A DNA stretch of 56,893 nt from assembly GCA_031976395.1 (NCBI GenBank), contig DALYLJ010000001.1:1-56893 (forward strand), read 5' to 3'. The position numbers were made by a program, and so were the translations under genes. This DNA is from UBA11164 sp002420085 (GTDB lineage: Bacteria > Pseudomonadota > Gammaproteobacteria > Xanthomonadales > Xanthomonadaceae). Shown here piece by piece: positions 25,563 to 34,735 of this stretch; within the stretch, counting starts at the first letter, position 1; every line of letters begins with the position of its first letter. The notes beneath the pieces were generated by a model. The model was not told the DNA's origin. It saw nothing but the letters and a program-made list of their open reading frames with translations, and did not search any database.

Positions 25563-25872
25563 GCGATTCCCGGAAGACTAAAGACACAGCGAACATCGGT
25601 CGGCCGATCGTTCGATGGCGACCGACAACCGACGAGCGACCTTGACCAGCCGCGCTCGCCAGCCGCGATTCTGCCATGCGCTCCGATTTCGGGTCGGCGA
25701 CCCGATCGAACGCCGTGCGGCAACCGCGCCGGCCGACCCGTGCGCGGCCGGATTCGACGACGGATTGCCGATCGGCCGCAGGCGGCATAGTCTAGCCGAC
25801 AGCCATACCGATGCCGCTCATGCCTCTGTCACCACGCGGGCAACGGCGCTAAGCTTGGCCATGGAGGCCACG
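25563..25872. other. Intergenic region between divergent rdgC and DUF465 genes
   Basis: This 310-nt region should contain the promoters of both genes. I see no strong sigma-70 pair, operator repeat or terminator hairpin. ATG 25861 is in frame with the DUF465 gene but lies within its ribosome-binding site (GGAGG, 25863-25867). Open frames here are short and of Arg/Pro-rich shadow type. Confidence 0.4.
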
Positions 25873-26079
25873 ATGCAACCCGATGACCCGGCAACGACTG
25901 CCCGCAAACTCACTGAACTCAAGCTCGAACACCGCGACCTCGACCTCGCCATCGAGCGACTGTCGACCGACCCCGGCGTGGACCAGTTGCAATTGCGTCG
26001 CCTCAAAAAGCGCAAGCTGCTGCTCAAGGACTGCATCGCCCGACTCCAGAGCCGGCTGATTCCCGACCTTGACGCCTGA
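25873..26079 (+). CDS. Small DUF465 (YdcH-family) protein
   Basis: A 68-residue helical, highly charged protein with the typical pattern KLTELKLEHRDLDLAIERL then LQLRRLKKRKLLLKDCIARL. DUF465/YdcH proteins are 65-80 residue predicted coiled-coil hairpins of unknown function. A GGAGG at 25863-25867 lies 5 nt before ATG 25873, which decides this start over the in-frame ATG at 25861. It is monocistronic by context. Confidence 0.88.
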   Translation: MQPDDPATTARKLTELKLEHRDLDLAIERLSTDPGVDQLQLRRLKKRKLLLKDCIARLQSRLIPDLDA

Positions 26080-26462
26080 GCGCCCGTCCAGTCCGCAGGT
26101 CGGATCGCCTCCGTCGTGCGGGTCGGACCGGGGGATGGCCGCAGCACCGGAGGAGAGCCCGCCCGGCACAGCCGGCAGATCGAGAGATGCTGCGCGAAAC
26201 AGATCATCGGGTGACCGGTGATCGCCGGGCTGGGCTGCTGCAACGCGGCAGCATCGGCCACACACGCAGCCTCAGCCCGGCCCGCTTCTGCGCAGATGCG
26301 CTTTGACCCGACGCATGGTCTGTTGCTGCATGCTCGATTGCTGCGCTCGGGCTGCGCGGGTCGGGAGCCGGGACCACAGTCGGCAGGAAGGGCACACAAC
26401 CGATCACTGATCCCATGCCGAACCAGACGACCGCGCATCCGTCAGGGCACGGCAACGCTGCG
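26080..26462. other. Gene-free interval between DUF465 and plsB
   Basis: This 383-nt region lies between convergent genes. It contains one modest hairpin (26203-26210 pairing with 26215-26222, one G-U pair, loop GTGA) that might aid transcript ending, without a T-run. The open frames on either strand have Arg/Cys/Pro-rich shadow composition, and I do not call a gene. Confidence 0.4.
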
Positions 26463-28979
26463 CTATGCGCCCGCGCCCTGATCGGTCTTCGATTCCGACG
26501 ACAGCTTCATCACCGTGTGCCGCAGTTCGCGACCGAGGATGACACGGGCGTCCTTGGCCCAGTCGGCCAGGCGTTCCTCGAAATCGAGCTTGCCATTGCC
26601 GTCGATCCGGGTGATGCCAAGTTCGCGCAGCTTCTGGATGAACCCCCGGAACAGGGTCCGATCGAAGAACTCCGGCGCGGCCGGGGCATACAACAGGCTC
26701 AGGCGCTGGGCGGTGAGATGGCAGAGGTTCTCCAACTCGCCCGTGGTCAGGCTGCCAGGGCCGTTCTTGACCAGGATGGCGATGGCGATGTAGTAACGCT
26801 CGAACGCCTGCTGAAGACTGTGGGCGATGGCGCGCAACTGGAACACGGCGTCGGTCTGGCCCGGACCGCGACACAGGAAGCCACTGTCGGCATCGAATTC
26901 GAGCAGGCCCTCGGCCACCAGCAGATCGATGGCGCGGTGCAGTTGATCGACGAAACCATCCTCTTCCCAGGGCAGGAACAACTCGGCCCGGATGAACGGA
27001 AACATCAGCCGACCCAGACGCACCACGCCGCTGCGGCTCATCCGCCGATTGTTGAGGAAGCAGCAGGCGACCCAGGCCGGAGCGACGAACAGATGCAGGA
27101 CGTTGTTGCGGTAATAGCTTTGCAGAATGGCGGTTTCGCCCTGGAAGGCAAGCACGTCGCCGAGCGGGTGGGCAATCCGGGTCAGCAGGCCGAGCCGCTC
27201 GCCATAGGCGATCATCGCGCGCGGTTGCAGGTCGGTGGTGCCGACCCGCTCGCTGGTCGGCAGGGCCGCCAGCATGCGCTGGTACAGCCCGAGCAGGGCG
27301 ATCAGATCGTGTTCGGCCATCGCCTGCTTGGGGGTGGCCAGCAGGCTCAGCGACAGCAGGTTGATCGGGTTGACCTGGGCAGCGCCATTGATGTTGATCA
27401 GGATGCGCTCGGCCAGATCATCGACCACCCGCGCCAGCCATTCGGGACGGCTGTCGTCCTCGACCGGACGCTGGCGCCAGTCCGGGGCATGCACGTCGAG
27501 CACCGTTTCGAGCGAGACCGGTTCGCCGAAACTGACCGAAACTTCGCCATAGCGCTCGCGAAGAATCGCGGGAATGCCCCTGATCAGTCCCCACACCGAT
27601 TCGCCCTGTTTCGGCCGGCCGGACAGTTCGTCGAGGTAGCTGCGACCCTCGACCATTCGTTCATAGCCGATGTAGACCGGCTGGAACAGCACGGGCCGAC
27701 GCGGTCGGCGCAGGAAGGCACGCACGGTCATCGCCAGCATGCCGCCCTTGGGCGCCAGCAGGCGTCCAGTGCGCGAGCGCCCGCCTTCGATGAAGTATTC
27801 CAGCGAGAAGCCTTCGGCGATCAGTTCCGCGACATAGGCGCCGAATACGGCCGAATACAGGGCATTGGCCTTGAAGCTGCGGCGCAGGAAGAAGGCGCCA
27901 CCGCGACGCAGCAATGGACCGATGCCGGGCAGGTTGAGGTTGACCCCGGCGGCGATGTGTGGCGGCACGATGTTGTGCTGGTAGAGCAGGTAACTGAGCA
28001 CCAGGTAGTCGATGTGGCTGCGATGGCAGGGCACGTAGACCACCTCGTTGCCGGGCGCGATCGCCTTGAGGCCGTCCAGATGCCGAACCGTGATGCCGTT
28101 GTAGATGCGGTTCCAGAAACCGGTCAGCAGAAACGACAGCGAGCGCACCACCGGATGCGAATAGTCTGCGGCGATCTCCCAGGCATAGCCGTGGGCACGG
28201 CGCCAGACTTCGGACTTCTTGCGACCCTCCTTGCGCGCCTGATCGGCGATCGCCTTGCGGACCGGTTCGCTGTCGAGCACGCGATCGACCAGCAGGCGGC
28301 GGTGCGACAGATCCGGCCCGATCACCGCTTCCCGCACCCGCCGGAAATGACCGCGCAGCACACGCGAGACCTTGCGCACTTCGCGCTCGGGGTCGAGCCG
28401 CTCGGCGACCACATCAGCGACCGCCACCGGCGGCGAGAACGTGACGATCGTGGCGCGGCCATTGAGCAGGATCGCCAGCAACCGGCGGAATCGGCCGACC
28501 AGGGCCCAGTTTTCCGAGAACAGCACCCGGAACCAGCCCGACTGCCGATCCGGCGCCCGTCCGACGAAGATCGAGACCGGCACCAGCACGACACTGCCGG
28601 AGGGATTCTCGCGCTGGTGGCTCAGCAGTCGAGCCAGGCTGCCGGAATGGCGAGGGTTGCGCGGCCGGCCGAAGCGCGAGCCGCGCCGCCGCGACAGCGC
28701 GACATAGGCCCGCTTGTGGCCGAGCGGATTGCCCGGCAAGGCCAGCAGGGGTGATGGCAGGCCGGCCTCACGACAGGCGCGCGCCAGGATCAGCGGGTTC
28801 GACAGGCCGTAGCGCTCGATGACATAGCAGACCGGACGATCGCCGATGCCGAGGCTGTCGAGATCGCTCGGCTCGCGGCGGATGGCCAGCCACGGGTCGA
28901 GCAGGAATCCGAGCAGGCGCCACCACCACGCCGGGCGGCGGGCCGTGCTGATACCGGAATCGCGATCGCGACCGGCCAT
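26463..28979 (-). CDS. plsB: Glycerol-3-phosphate 1-O-acyltransferase
   Basis: With ATG 28979 (MAGRDRDSGISTARRPAWWW) the product has 838 residues; E. coli PlsB has 807. Acyltransferase motifs appear in order: VPCHRSHIDYLVLSYLL (HX4D catalytic), GGAFFLRRSF, YFIEGGRSRTGRLL and LFQPVYIGYERMVEG. It acylates sn-glycerol-3-phosphate at position 1, the first committed step of phospholipid synthesis, at the inner membrane. The open frame upstream of 28979 runs antisense-like through the lipoprotein gene and is not family-like. It lies 17 nt after the lipoprotein gene, probably the same operon. Confidence 0.95.
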   Translation of the reverse strand: MAGRDRDSGISTARRPAWWWRLLGFLLDPWLAIRREPSDLDSLGIGDRPVCYVIERYGLSNPLILARACREAGLPSPLLALPGNPLGHKRAYVALSRRRGSRFGRPRNPRHSGSLARLLSHQRENPSGSVVLVPVSIFVGRAPDRQSGWFRVLFSENWALVGRFRRLLAILLNGRATIVTFSPPVAVADVVAERLDPEREVRKVSRVLRGHFRRVREAVIGPDLSHRRLLVDRVLDSEPVRKAIADQARKEGRKKSEVWRRAHGYAWEIAADYSHPVVRSLSFLLTGFWNRIYNGITVRHLDGLKAIAPGNEVVYVPCHRSHIDYLVLSYLLYQHNIVPPHIAAGVNLNLPGIGPLLRRGGAFFLRRSFKANALYSAVFGAYVAELIAEGFSLEYFIEGGRSRTGRLLAPKGGMLAMTVRAFLRRPRRPVLFQPVYIGYERMVEGRSYLDELSGRPKQGESVWGLIRGIPAILRERYGEVSVSFGEPVSLETVLDVHAPDWRQRPVEDDSRPEWLARVVDDLAERILININGAAQVNPINLLSLSLLATPKQAMAEHDLIALLGLYQRMLAALPTSERVGTTDLQPRAMIAYGERLGLLTRIAHPLGDVLAFQGETAILQSYYRNNVLHLFVAPAWVACCFLNNRRMSRSGVVRLGRLMFPFIRAELFLPWEEDGFVDQLHRAIDLLVAEGLLEFDADSGFLCRGPGQTDAVFQLRAIAHSLQQAFERYYIAIAILVKNGPGSLTTGELENLCHLTAQRLSLLYAPAAPEFFDRTLFRGFIQKLRELGITRIDGNGKLDFEERLADWAKDARVILGRELRHTVMKLSSESKTDQGAGA

Positions 28980-28996
28980 GTCCACGCCAAGGGCGC

Positions 28997-29935
28997 TCAC
29001 TGGCCGCCGGACGAGGTTCCGATCGCCGGCTGCGGCTCGCTGCCATCCTGCTCGGCCAGCGCCCGCAGGATGTCGGCACCGTACCAGCGACCATCGACGC
29101 GCACCAAGGGCTGCTCGTAGCTCAATTCGGTGCCGGCCAGGGGATAGCTGATCCGGACCACGGCGTTGTCTTCGGTTTCGCTGACCAACTCGAAGCGGGC
29201 CTGGTTCAGGCTGGCATCGAAATCGAGGCCGTACAAGGCGAACACGGTCTTGGCCGAGGCCGACCACAGCGACAGTTTGGCCAGCAGCCCATCGAAGTCG
29301 AGTGCGAACAGTTGATCAAGATCAGCGACCGCCATCGTTCGAGCGGTCGTGGTCACTTCGGCGATCGCAGCGCGGGCCTTGTCGCGATCGGTCAGCGGCG
29401 CACCGACCACCCAACCGGCCAGGGCACCGATGAATGCCGTCGCATGCTGCTTCTGGTTCTCGCTGAACTGCGGGTTCTCCTGGATGCTCGAAGTGGCGAA
29501 ACCACTGCCCATTGCCGCCATCAGCGGCAACTGGCTGGCCAGTTCGGTTTCCATGCGGGTCAGATGCGGGTCGAGTTGCTGATACAGAAACGCCTCGGCA
29601 TCGTCGGCGGTCAGGGTGGCCATCATGCTGACGAATTGGGCGCGATCCGAGGCATCGACCTCGGCCGACTTGCTGCGGACTTCATCCCAGCCGTCCCGTA
29701 TCCGCTGCATGGCATCGGGTGGCAGCAGGGTGGTCAGCAGCAAGCTGAGATTGTCCTGATCGGCGGCGCGATACCACTGCTGGACGGTTTCCAGGGGGCC
29801 GGAGGCGATCGCGAGGGCCTCCGGCTCGCGCTGGCAGCCAGCCAGCAGGGTCAAGGCGGCGATCGCGGCCGCGAAAACAACGGCGTATCCGGGGTTCGGG
29901 CGCGCACGCCTGCGGGTATCGGTGGTCATGTTCAT
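28997..29935 (-). CDS. Predicted lipoprotein of unknown function
   Basis: A 312-residue protein with a lipoprotein signal: hydrophobic segment ~17-31 and lipobox LLAGC with C34. The mature part is mostly helical and acidic (ETVQQWYRAADQDNLSLLLT, FVSMMATLTADDAEAFLYQQ), with a C-terminal beta region (ISYPLAGTELSYEQPLVRVD, GRWYGADIL) like small periplasmic domains with NTF2- or DUF-type folds. I do not recognise a family. It lies between the e(P4)-like phosphatase gene and plsB on one strand. Confidence 0.75.
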   Translation of the reverse strand: MNMTTDTRRRARPNPGYAVVFAAAIAALTLLAGCQREPEALAIASGPLETVQQWYRAADQDNLSLLLTTLLPPDAMQRIRDGWDEVRSKSAEVDASDRAQFVSMMATLTADDAEAFLYQQLDPHLTRMETELASQLPLMAAMGSGFATSSIQENPQFSENQKQHATAFIGALAGWVVGAPLTDRDKARAAIAEVTTTARTMAVADLDQLFALDFDGLLAKLSLWSASAKTVFALYGLDFDASLNQARFELVSETEDNAVVRISYPLAGTELSYEQPLVRVDGRWYGADILRALAEQDGSEPQPAIGTSSGGQ

Positions 29936-30004
29936 CTGTCCGTTCGCGGTGGAAGAAGGAGGCTGATCCAGTGGCGACAGGCATGCACGCCTGGCCGTGA
30001 GACA

Positions 30005-30847
30005 TCAGTCGTAGCGCAGCGCGGCCCGCTTGCAGGCGGTCGGAGTATCGTCGCAGTCCGCGATCGCGGCCGCTTCCCAACTGCCATAGGTCGGGTTGGG
30101 CAGCATGAACCATTGCCGCCCCCAGCGAAAGCCGTTCTGTTCGGTCAACACCGTGCGTGCGTAGACATCGCCATCAATGCCATCGAGAAAATCGCCGAGG
30201 TTGTCGCCGAGCATCAGCAGCACCCGATGCCGTTCGCCGACCCAGCGCCGACGCTCGCCCTTGGTGCGGGCCGGGGCGCGCGGATCACCGCGCAGCAGCA
30301 GGTTGCTGGCGTCCTCGGCGATCGGAAAGCCGAGCCGGCGCAGATTGTCGGCGGTGGCGGCCAATTCCTGCGGCGCGTCGCGATTGGTGATGAAGTAGAC
30401 GCTGACGCCGCGACCGGCAGCGTAGCGGAAGAACGCCAGTGCGCCCGGCAATGCCCGCGAGCGGCGCTGCTCGACCCAGGCCAGCCAGTTGCCGTAGACG
30501 AACCCCTGGCCATCGCGGATCCGCTGCGCCTGGAAGCCGGTGTTGTCGATCGCCGTTTCATCGGCATCGGCGATGATGGCCGGCGGCAGATCGCAGGGAT
30601 CGTTGCTGCGTTCGCCACGGGGCAGCGCATCCCAGCACGGGTCTGCCAGGCCCGCCTCCAGTTGGTGGCGGGCCGAGGCGTAGGCACCGATCATGACCGC
30701 GCGGTATTCCGCGCTGGTCTGGACCCAGAGGGTGGCATCGAGGTTGTCGTGTGCCGGGGCCGAATCGGCAACCGGTGCCGTGGGGGTGCTTGCACAGGCC
30801 GCCAGCAGCAGGGTGCAGGCCGTGACCAGGATGATTCTCGATTGCAT
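30005..30847 (-). CDS. e(P4)-type lipoprotein acid phosphatase (HAD class B-like)
   Basis: From ATG 30847 the product has 280 residues with a lipoprotein signal (LLLAAC, C18). The HAD nucleophile motif is D94-A-D96-E-T (IIADADETAIDN), as in e(P4)/acid phosphatase, followed by WLAWVEQRRSRALPGALAFF, VYFITNRD and LMLGDNLGDF (acidic metal motif). These enzymes dephosphorylate 5'-nucleotides such as NMN at the outer membrane. Phosphate or nucleoside scavenging is the likely role. An in-frame ATG five codons upstream is less likely because it displaces the signal sequence. Gap to the lipoprotein gene: 69 nt. Confidence 0.87.
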   Translation of the reverse strand: MQSRIILVTACTLLLAACASTPTAPVADSAPAHDNLDATLWVQTSAEYRAVMIGAYASARHQLEAGLADPCWDALPRGERSNDPCDLPPAIIADADETAIDNTGFQAQRIRDGQGFVYGNWLAWVEQRRSRALPGALAFFRYAAGRGVSVYFITNRDAPQELAATADNLRRLGFPIAEDASNLLLRGDPRAPARTKGERRRWVGERHRVLLMLGDNLGDFLDGIDGDVYARTVLTEQNGFRWGRQWFMLPNPTYGSWEAAAIADCDDTPTACKRAALRYD

Positions 30848-30913
30848 GGGATTCGAGTCCACGTGGGAAAGGTCGGAGTCTAACCCGGCGCGGGCGCCGG
30901 GCCATGTGCCGGA

Positions 30914-32893
30914 TTACCGGGCGAGCAATTCGGCAATCGCGGCAAGGTGAGATTGTGCCCGCTGCTGGCGCAGCTCGGCATCCCGGTCGGGATCGACGCC
31001 GTCACGGTGCAGTTCCGCAACCGGCAATTCGTCCAGAAACCGGCTCGCCTGCAACCGGCGGCTCTGGCCATGGCGCTGACCGCCGCGACTGAACGACAGT
31101 TGCAGATAGCGTTTGGCGCGGGTGATGCCGACGTACAGCAGGCGCCGCTCCTCCTCCAGACGGCCTTCCTCCAGGCTGGCCTCGTGCGGCAGAACGCCGT
31201 CCTCGAAACCGACGATGAATACGCACTCGAACTCCAGCCCCTTGGCCGCATGCAGGCTCATCAGCCGAACCTGGTTGCCGGGGTCGCCGCGATCAGCATG
31301 GGCCAGCAGGGCCAGTTGCGCGGCCAGTTCGCCAGGGCCGATCCGAGCCTCGGCGTCGAACCAGTCCGCCAATTCCTCCAGATTCTCGCGACGTCGCTGA
31401 AAACTCGCCTCGTCCTTGCACTGGCTGCGCAGATCGGCCAACAGGCCGGAGCGTTCGATCAGGGTGCGGACCAGATCAGCGGCACTGCCATGGCCGAGGC
31501 CGGCCCGCAGTTCGGTCACGATATCGTTGAATTCGACCAGACCGGCCGCCGCCCGCGCCGGCAACTGCTTGAGCAGGCTGTGAGAGGTGGCGGCCCGGCC
31601 GAGCGGCATGCCGGACTGCCCGGCCAGTTCCGCCAGCCGAGCGAGACTGGTTCCGCCGACCGCGCGCTTGGGCGTGGTCACTGCCCGCAGGAAAGCGGCA
31701 TCGTCGTCGGGATTGGCCAGGACGCGCATCCAGGCCAGCGCATCCTTGACCTCGCCCCGATCGAGGAAGGCGGTGCCGCCGGTCAGGTGGTAGGGAATGC
31801 GCAGGCGCTGGAGCGCCTTCTCGATCACCCGCGACTGGTGATTGCCGCGAAACAGCACGGCGAACTCGCTGAACGGCAATTCCCACTCGCGGCGGCGATG
31901 CTCGATCTCCGCCGCGACCCGCTCGGCCTCCTGCTCGGCGTTGTCGCACTCGCGCACCCGGATCGGTGGACCATCGTCACGATCGCTCCACAGCCGCTTG
32001 GGGTGAGCATGCGGGTTGTGCTCGATCAGGGCATTGGCGACCCGCAGGATGCGCGCCGAGCACCGATAGTTCTGTTCCAGTTTGATGATCTTCAGGTCGG
32101 GATAGTCCTCGCCCATGCGTTCCAGATTTTCCGGCTCGGCGCCGCGCCAGGCGTAGATGCTCTGATCGTCGTCGCCGACGCAGGTGAACCTGCCCGTGCT
32201 GCCGGCCAGTTGCCGAAGCAGGCGGTATTGCACGCCATTGCTGTCCTGGCACTCATCGACCAGCAGGTAGCGGATGCGCTCGCGCCAGCCGGCGGCCAGT
32301 TCCGCATCGGCCTCCAGCAAGGCCAGCGGCAACCGCAGCAGATCGTCGAAATCGACGGCATTGAAGGCCGCCAGACGCGCCTGGTAGCGGCGGTACAGTT
32401 CGGCGATCTCCCGCTCGACCACGGTCCGGGCGGCGGCCAGTGCCTGGTCCGGGTCGAGACCGGCATTCTTCACTCGGGAAATCCCCTGGCGGCTGGCCTC
32501 GACCACGTCTGGGCGCGTGCCATCGACCAGCAGATCCTTGACGATGCCGGCCTGATCGTCGCTGTCGAAGATCGAGAAGCCGCGCTTGAGTCCGGCGCGC
32601 GCATGTTCGATCTGGAGAATCCGCAGACCGAGGGCATGGAAGGTGCAGACGATCGGCTCGCTGCCGGGGGCAAGCCTGACCCGAGCGGCCAGCCGCTGCT
32701 TCATCTCGCGCGCCGCCTTGTTGGTGAAGGTGATCGCCGCGATCCGCTCGGAACGATAGCGATCCGTCCCGATCAGATGAGCGATCTTCTCGACGATCAC
32801 CCGCGTCTTGCCGCTGCCGGCACCCGCCAGCACCAGCAATGGCGTATCGACATGAAGAACGGCTTGGCGCTGGGCGGGATTAAGTCCGTGCAT
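30914..32893 (-). CDS. rep: ATP-dependent DNA helicase Rep
   Basis: A 659-residue UvrD/Rep superfamily 1A helicase. MHGLNPAQRQAVLHVDTPLL then Walker A AGAGSGKT, ITFTNKAAREMKQRL (motif Ia), VDECQDSN (motif II, with Cys in place of the usual Phe of DEfQD), FTCVGDDDQSIYAWRGA (motif III), LEQNYRCSARIL (IV), LMSLHAAKGLEFECVFIVG (V) and EERRLLYVGITRAK (VI). Residue similarity is closer to Rep than UvrD. It unwinds DNA 3'-5' and helps replication forks past proteins. It is read away from the SEL1-type gene. Confidence 0.93.
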   Translation of the reverse strand: MHGLNPAQRQAVLHVDTPLLVLAGAGSGKTRVIVEKIAHLIGTDRYRSERIAAITFTNKAAREMKQRLAARVRLAPGSEPIVCTFHALGLRILQIEHARAGLKRGFSIFDSDDQAGIVKDLLVDGTRPDVVEASRQGISRVKNAGLDPDQALAAARTVVEREIAELYRRYQARLAAFNAVDFDDLLRLPLALLEADAELAAGWRERIRYLLVDECQDSNGVQYRLLRQLAGSTGRFTCVGDDDQSIYAWRGAEPENLERMGEDYPDLKIIKLEQNYRCSARILRVANALIEHNPHAHPKRLWSDRDDGPPIRVRECDNAEQEAERVAAEIEHRRREWELPFSEFAVLFRGNHQSRVIEKALQRLRIPYHLTGGTAFLDRGEVKDALAWMRVLANPDDDAAFLRAVTTPKRAVGGTSLARLAELAGQSGMPLGRAATSHSLLKQLPARAAAGLVEFNDIVTELRAGLGHGSAADLVRTLIERSGLLADLRSQCKDEASFQRRRENLEELADWFDAEARIGPGELAAQLALLAHADRGDPGNQVRLMSLHAAKGLEFECVFIVGFEDGVLPHEASLEEGRLEEERRLLYVGITRAKRYLQLSFSRGGQRHGQSRRLQASRFLDELPVAELHRDGVDPDRDAELRQQRAQSHLAAIAELLAR

Positions 32894-33078
32894 GGGTGGG
32901 GTGCGGGCGAGGAACGGCGATTGTCCCAGTCTTGACGGTTGCTGAAAACCCTGGCGCCGACCACGACTTTCGGCGCAGGCGGGACGACCACCAGCCGGCT
33001 ACAGTGACGACACACCCGATCCGCCGATCAGCAAACCGTGATGGCGAGGACGGCGCGATCGGGGCGCCACCCACGGAC

Positions 33079-33915
33079 ATGGACTCGACGATGCTCCCGA
33101 CCCACCGCGCTACCGCACGCGCCACCCGCACCGAACCGCCTCGCCGCCACACCATCACCGCCGGTGCCGGCATCCTGCTGACCGCCGTTCTGCTCGCCGC
33201 CGCACCGGTCGTACCGGCACAGAATGCGCTGCGTGACGAGGCGGTCGATACCGCCCTGATCGCCAGCGATGCCTTCCTCGCCGGCCATCCGGACATGCTG
33301 TACCGCAAGTGGGCCGAGCAGGCATATCGACAGGGCAGTTTCGAGCGGGCACTGCGCTTCTACAAGCGCTCGGCCCGGTTTGCCGACAAGGTCTCCCAGG
33401 GGCGGGTCGCGGAAATGTACTGGGCCGGGGAAGGCGTTCCGGCCGACCGGGCGCTGGCCTATGCCTGGATGGACCTGGCCGGCGAGCGCGGCTATCGCCG
33501 CATCCTGGCCATCCGTGAGCGCTACTGGGCGGAGTTGAGCCCGGAGGAGCGCGAACGCGCGGTCGAAGTCGGTCAGGCGATTTATGACGAGTACGGCGAC
33601 GAGGTCGCCAAGCCCCGACTGGAGCGCGCCATGTTCAAGGCCCGGCGCAACGTCACCGGCAGCCGCACCGGCTTCGTCGGCACGCTCGACGTGACCAGCT
33701 ACAACCGAGGCCAGGCCACGGCGGGCGGTGGCCTGTCCGGCGGTACCACCTTCCGGGGCGATCGTTTCTACGACGAGACCTACTGGGAGCCCCGTCTGTA
33801 CTGGGCATGGCAGGCCAAGCTGTTCGACGAGGTACCGAAGGGCACGGTCGAAATCGGCGAATTGCAGACCGACCCGCTGCACGACATCGATCTGCCGGCA
33901 CCGCCGGAAGACTGA
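33079..33915 (+). CDS. Secreted SEL1/TPR-like repeat protein
   Basis: From ATG 33079 the product is 278 residues; ATG 33091 is an alternative. An N-terminal basic stretch and hydrophobic segment (TITAGAGILLTAVLLAAAPV, then PAQ) form a long signal peptide. SEL1-like helical repeats follow: YRQGSFERALRFYKRSARFA and GRVAEMYWAGEGVPADRALA. The C-terminal part contains no recognised domain (YYDETYWEPRLYWAWQAK-like aromatic segment near 230). The function is unknown; such proteins often mediate envelope protein interactions. The frame is open back to 32896, but that part is not signal-like. Confidence 0.72.
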   Translation: MDSTMLPTHRATARATRTEPPRRHTITAGAGILLTAVLLAAAPVVPAQNALRDEAVDTALIASDAFLAGHPDMLYRKWAEQAYRQGSFERALRFYKRSARFADKVSQGRVAEMYWAGEGVPADRALAYAWMDLAGERGYRRILAIRERYWAELSPEERERAVEVGQAIYDEYGDEVAKPRLERAMFKARRNVTGSRTGFVGTLDVTSYNRGQATAGGGLSGGTTFRGDRFYDETYWEPRLYWAWQAKLFDEVPKGTVEIGELQTDPLHDIDLPAPPED

Positions 33916-34066
33916 GGCGCTCGGCCCGCCCGATCCTTCCGGTTTGATTCGATCCGGCCACACCGGCCCGTGCCGTTCGGCGCAAGCGCACGGCACGGGT
34001 CAGGCGGCAGGTGCGGCATGACCCGGCTGCGGCGATAATGATCGCCCGATCCGGACCAGACCCGAC

Positions 34067-34702
34067 GTGGCCAAGCTGTACTTCTACTACTCGGCAATGA
34101 ATGCCGGGAAGACCACCACCCTGCTGCAAAGCGCCTACAACTATCACGAGCGCGGCATGCGCACGCTGATCCTGGCGCCGCGCCTGGACGATCGGGCCGG
34201 CGCCGGCCGGGTGGCATCGCGGATCGGCCTGAATGCCAATGCCCATGCCTTCGATCGCGATGACGACCTGTTCGCCCTGATCGAGGCCGATATCCTGGCC
34301 GTCGGCCCCCTGCATTGCCTGCTGGTCGATGAAGCACAGTTCCTGAGCAAGGCCCAGGTCTGGCAACTCACCGATGTCGTCGATCGCCTGAATGTGCCGG
34401 TGCTGTCGTATGGACTGCGCACCGATTTTCGCGGCGAACTGTTCGAGGGCAGCCGGTATCTGCTGGCCTGGGCCGACCATCTGACCGAGATCAAGACGAT
34501 CTGCCATTCCGGCGCCAAGGCCACGATGGTGGTCCGGGTCGATGAGGCCGGCCGGGCAATCACCGAAGGACCGCAGGTCGAAATCGGCGGCAATGAGCGC
34601 TACGTTTCGGTCAGCCGGGCCGAGTTCAAGAAGATCACCGCTGGCGAGGGCGTCCTGCCGCTGAAACAGCCCCGCCTGGACTTCGACCGCGAGAATCGCT
34701 GA
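34067..34702 (+). CDS. tdk: Thymidine kinase, type II, with degraded zinc lasso
   Basis: A 211-residue TK1/Tdk family enzyme that phosphorylates thymidine with ATP. Walker A is at 8-17 (YSAMNAGKTT), catalytic E89 is in VDEAQF, and the lasso residues GGNERYVSV match the family. GTG 34067 is the start because the family begins exactly there (AKLYFYYSAMNAGKTT). In E. coli Tdk the zinc is held by CHCG and VCRKH. Here these read C146-HSG and V-S183-RAE, so three of the four ligands are lost. It is convergent with the Ser/Thr kinase gene, 33 nt apart. Confidence 0.93.
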   Translation: MAKLYFYYSAMNAGKTTTLLQSAYNYHERGMRTLILAPRLDDRAGAGRVASRIGLNANAHAFDRDDDLFALIEADILAVGPLHCLLVDEAQFLSKAQVWQLTDVVDRLNVPVLSYGLRTDFRGELFEGSRYLLAWADHLTEIKTICHSGAKATMVVRVDEAGRAITEGPQVEIGGNERYVSVSRAEFKKITAGEGVLPLKQPRLDFDRENR

Positions 34703-34712
34703 GCCTGCTGAA

Positions 34713-34727
34713 GGCCGGTCGCCGGCC
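34713..34727. terminator. Small hairpin between convergent tdk and kinase genes
   Basis: GGCCGG (34713-34718) and CCGGCC (34722-34727) pair around TCG within the 33-nt gap between the two convergent genes. There is no T-run. It may help end transcripts from both sides, but short GC hairpins are common by chance in this base composition. Confidence 0.3.
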
Positions 34728-34735
34728 GTCGCCGA

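Noticed and set aside
25818..26438. Minus-strand frame of 206 codons over the DUF465 gene and following gap
   Set aside because: Cys/Arg/Pro-rich shadow; the DUF465 gene on the other strand has a clear ribosome site and family pattern.
26415..28754. Plus-strand frame of 779 codons opposite plsB
   Set aside because: Antisense shadow of a fully conserved plsB.
30947..32935. Plus-strand frame of 662 codons opposite rep
   Set aside because: Shadow; all helicase motifs are on the minus strand.
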